NCBI GenBank assembly: GCA_004332195.1
Contig: SJBG01000010.1
Location: forward strand, 1 to 63,639
Origin: Desulfobulbaceae bacterium
GTDB taxonomy: Bacteria; Desulfobacterota; Desulfobulbia; Desulfobulbales; Desulfurivibrionaceae
Length of the DNA stretch: 63,639 nt
Reading direction: 5' to 3'
Positions 62,357-63,639 of this stretch are shown here, one piece after another. The number at the start of each line of letters is the position of its first letter. The stretch's first letter is position 1. The notes under the pieces are model-generated. The model saw only the letters and a program-made list of their open reading frames with translations. It searched no databases and had not been told where the DNA came from. Both the position numbers and the translations under genes were made by a program.

Positions 62357-63426
62357 AACATTCTCCAAAAAGTCTCCTCGTTACCGGCGGGGCCGGATTT
62401 ATCGGCAGTAACTTTGTCCATTACTGGTTTGAACAATATCCCGATGGGCGGATAGTTGTGCTTGATGCCCTCACCTATGCCGGCAACCGGGCAAACCTGG
62501 CTGCTGTTGAGGGAAACTCTAAATTCCGCTTTGTCCACGGCAATATTTTGAACACCACTCTGGTCGAGCAACTGCTGCAAGATGAACAGATCGACACCAT
62601 TGTCCACTTTGCGGCTGAATCTCATGTTGATCGCTCCATCCACGGCCCTGACGCCTTTCTCAAGACCAACATCAACGGCACCCATTGCTTGCTCAAGGCC
62701 GTGAAAAAGATCTGGCTCGACCAGGGAGTCGAGAACCATCGTTTCCATCACGTCTCCACCGATGAAGTCTATGGCACGCTTGAGCCGGATGCAGCCCCAT
62801 TTACCGAAAATCATCAGTACTTGCCCAACTCCCCTTATGCCGCCAGCAAGGCCGGCTCCGACCATATCGTGCGCAGTTACCATCACACCTATGGTCTAAA
62901 CACCACCACCAGTAATTGCTCCAACAATTACGGCTCATACCAGTTTCCTGAAAAACTGATCCCGCTTGTCATAGCCAATTGTCTTGACGGAAAAGCTCTC
63001 CCTGTATATGGTGACGGCAGACAGATTAGAGATTGGTTATATGTAGACGATCATAATCGTGGTATTGATCTGATCATCCGCAATGGCTGTGTTGGTAATA
63101 TCTACAATATCGGCGGCAACAATGAGTGGACCAATATTAACATCGTCACCTTGATCTGTGAATTGATGGATCAGCATCACCCGCAGGGCGCCCCGCATAA
63201 AAACCTGATCACCCATGTCAAAGACCGGGCCGGGCATGATCGCCGTTATGCTGTTGATGCCGGCAAGATTACCCGGGAGTTAGGTTATATGCCTGTCGAG
63301 ACCTTTGAGAGCGGTATTCGCAAAACAATAGACTGGTATCTGGAAAATGAACAGTGGTGGCGCAGGGTGATGGATGGGAGTTATCAGGATTGGATCGAGA
63401 AAAATTATGTGTATAATCAGCAATGA
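62353..63426 (+). CDS. rmlB: dTDP-glucose 4,6-dehydratase (RmlB)
   Basis: 357 residues. SLLVTGGAGFIGSNFVHYWF binds NAD+; HFAAESHVDRSIHGPD, HHVSTDEVYG (Thr-Asp-Glu) and SPYAASKAGSDHIVRSY (Tyr-x3-Lys) are the catalytic motifs; NCSNNYGSYQFPEKLIPL and GDGRQIRDWLYVDDHNRGI complete it. GTG 62353 is chosen since it overlaps the rmlD stop (GTGA) and has GTGGAG six bases upstream; GTG 62341 is possible. It completes the rmlACDB operon. Confidence 0.96.
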   Translation: MKHSPKSLLVTGGAGFIGSNFVHYWFEQYPDGRIVVLDALTYAGNRANLAAVEGNSKFRFVHGNILNTTLVEQLLQDEQIDTIVHFAAESHVDRSIHGPDAFLKTNINGTHCLLKAVKKIWLDQGVENHRFHHVSTDEVYGTLEPDAAPFTENHQYLPNSPYAASKAGSDHIVRSYHHTYGLNTTTSNCSNNYGSYQFPEKLIPLVIANCLDGKALPVYGDGRQIRDWLYVDDHNRGIDLIIRNGCVGNIYNIGGNNEWTNINIVTLICELMDQHHPQGAPHKNLITHVKDRAGHDRRYAVDAGKITRELGYMPVETFESGIRKTIDWYLENEQWWRRVMDGSYQDWIEKNYVYNQQ

Positions 63427-63470
63427 TCCCGTCACCTTCTTCGCCATCAACAGGGATGGGGTAATTATTG

Positions 63471-63639
63471 ATGAAGCACAGCAATATCCTGCACGCCCCG
63501 CCAAGCACTTACCAGGGAACCAACCCCCACGCCACCCAGCCTGGCTCGCTGCTTGCCATGGCGCGCAGTGTGTGGCGCAATCGCGCGCTCATCGCGCAGA
63601 TGACGCGGCGCGATGTGGTGGGCCGCTACAAAGGCTCCA
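63471..63639 (+). CDS. ABC-2 type polysaccharide export permease, 5' part
   Basis: Only the first 56 residues are in the window. After a Pro/Thr-rich head the frame reads SLLAMARSVWRNRALIAQMT and RRDVVGRYKGS, the cytoplasmic N-terminus typical of the Wzm/KpsM-type permeases that export O-antigen or other polysaccharides. ATG 63471 is the only nearby start in frame. Placement 45 bp after rmlB suggests it begins the export part of the surface-polysaccharide cluster. Confidence 0.75.
   Translation, partial: MKHSNILHAPPSTYQGTNPHATQPGSLLAMARSVWRNRALIAQMTRRDVVGRYKGS

Overview
The window looks like a chromosomal segment of a Gram-negative, probably anaerobic member of the Desulfobacterota (former Deltaproteobacteria, Desulfobulbales-like). 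This is inferred from gene content, not from a marker: a TonB/BtuCDF cobalamin system, TusA and DsrE-type sulfur carriers, oxygen-independent HemW, a fused CobA/HemD, TrmFO, a probable selenoprotein, and a moderately GC-rich genome with many mobile elements. No rRNA or CRISPR array is present. The window opens on the terminal inverted repeat of an insertion sequence (IS) and closes inside a gene.

Layout. 1-1278: decayed IS3-family element. 1.5-5.2 kb: a membrane-protein remnant, a universal stress protein and a P-type cation ATPase. 5.3-10.7 kb: cobalamin riboswitch followed by btuB-F-C-D. 10.9-17.4 kb: beta-helix acyltransferase, a hypothetical protein, a second stress protein, a DinG/XPD-type helicase and a polyprenyl synthase. 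17.4-23.2 kb: a decaying zone with an ArsR regulator, a frameshifted epimerase and a KamA-type radical SAM gene cut by an IS66-family element that carries a DruA-like gene. 23.3-27.5 kb: MOSC protein, polyferredoxin, two small minus-strand genes and an IS3 element that truncates a third stress-protein gene. 27.9-34.5 kb: ChaN-PDZ protein, TrmFO, adenylate kinase and a prephenate dehydratase-ACT-dehydrogenase fusion. 34.9-36.9 kb: three adjacent pseudogenes (secreted beta-propeller-like protein, FtsX-type permease, MacB/LolD-type ATPase). 37-42 kb: SH3 protein, tusA-dsrE-dsrE-small protein cluster, then a glycosyltransferase and a SPASM-type radical SAM protein. 42-48.5 kb: two tRNA-Ser, radA, hemW, hemC, cobA/hemD. 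48.5-58 kb: IS remnant, UvrD-like helicase, folC, HNH nuclease, Sec-type O6-alkylguanine-DNA alkyltransferase, ppiD, polA. 58.3-63.6 kb: EPS-type MarR regulator, a secreted repetitive protein, an ISL3 remnant, rmlACDB and the start of a polysaccharide-export permease.

Two observations stand out. First, at 52888-53223 a small O6-alkylguanine-DNA alkyltransferase has an in-frame TGA exactly at its catalytic cysteine (P-TGA-H-R-V). The reading frame and family motifs continue beyond it, and a hairpin with a GGTC loop lies 21 nt downstream, so this is most likely a selenocysteine enzyme that ordinary gene callers would miss. Second, five copies (one truncated) of a ~141-bp element with imperfect terminal inverted repeats are scattered through the window, and in every copy the same end points at the 5' end of a neighbouring gene.

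A further pattern is that several conserved enzymes carry low-complexity, slippage-like in-frame insertions. Pseudogenes are frequent and mostly sit near IS elements. Whether some frameshifts are sequencing errors cannot be decided here, although most long housekeeping genes are intact.
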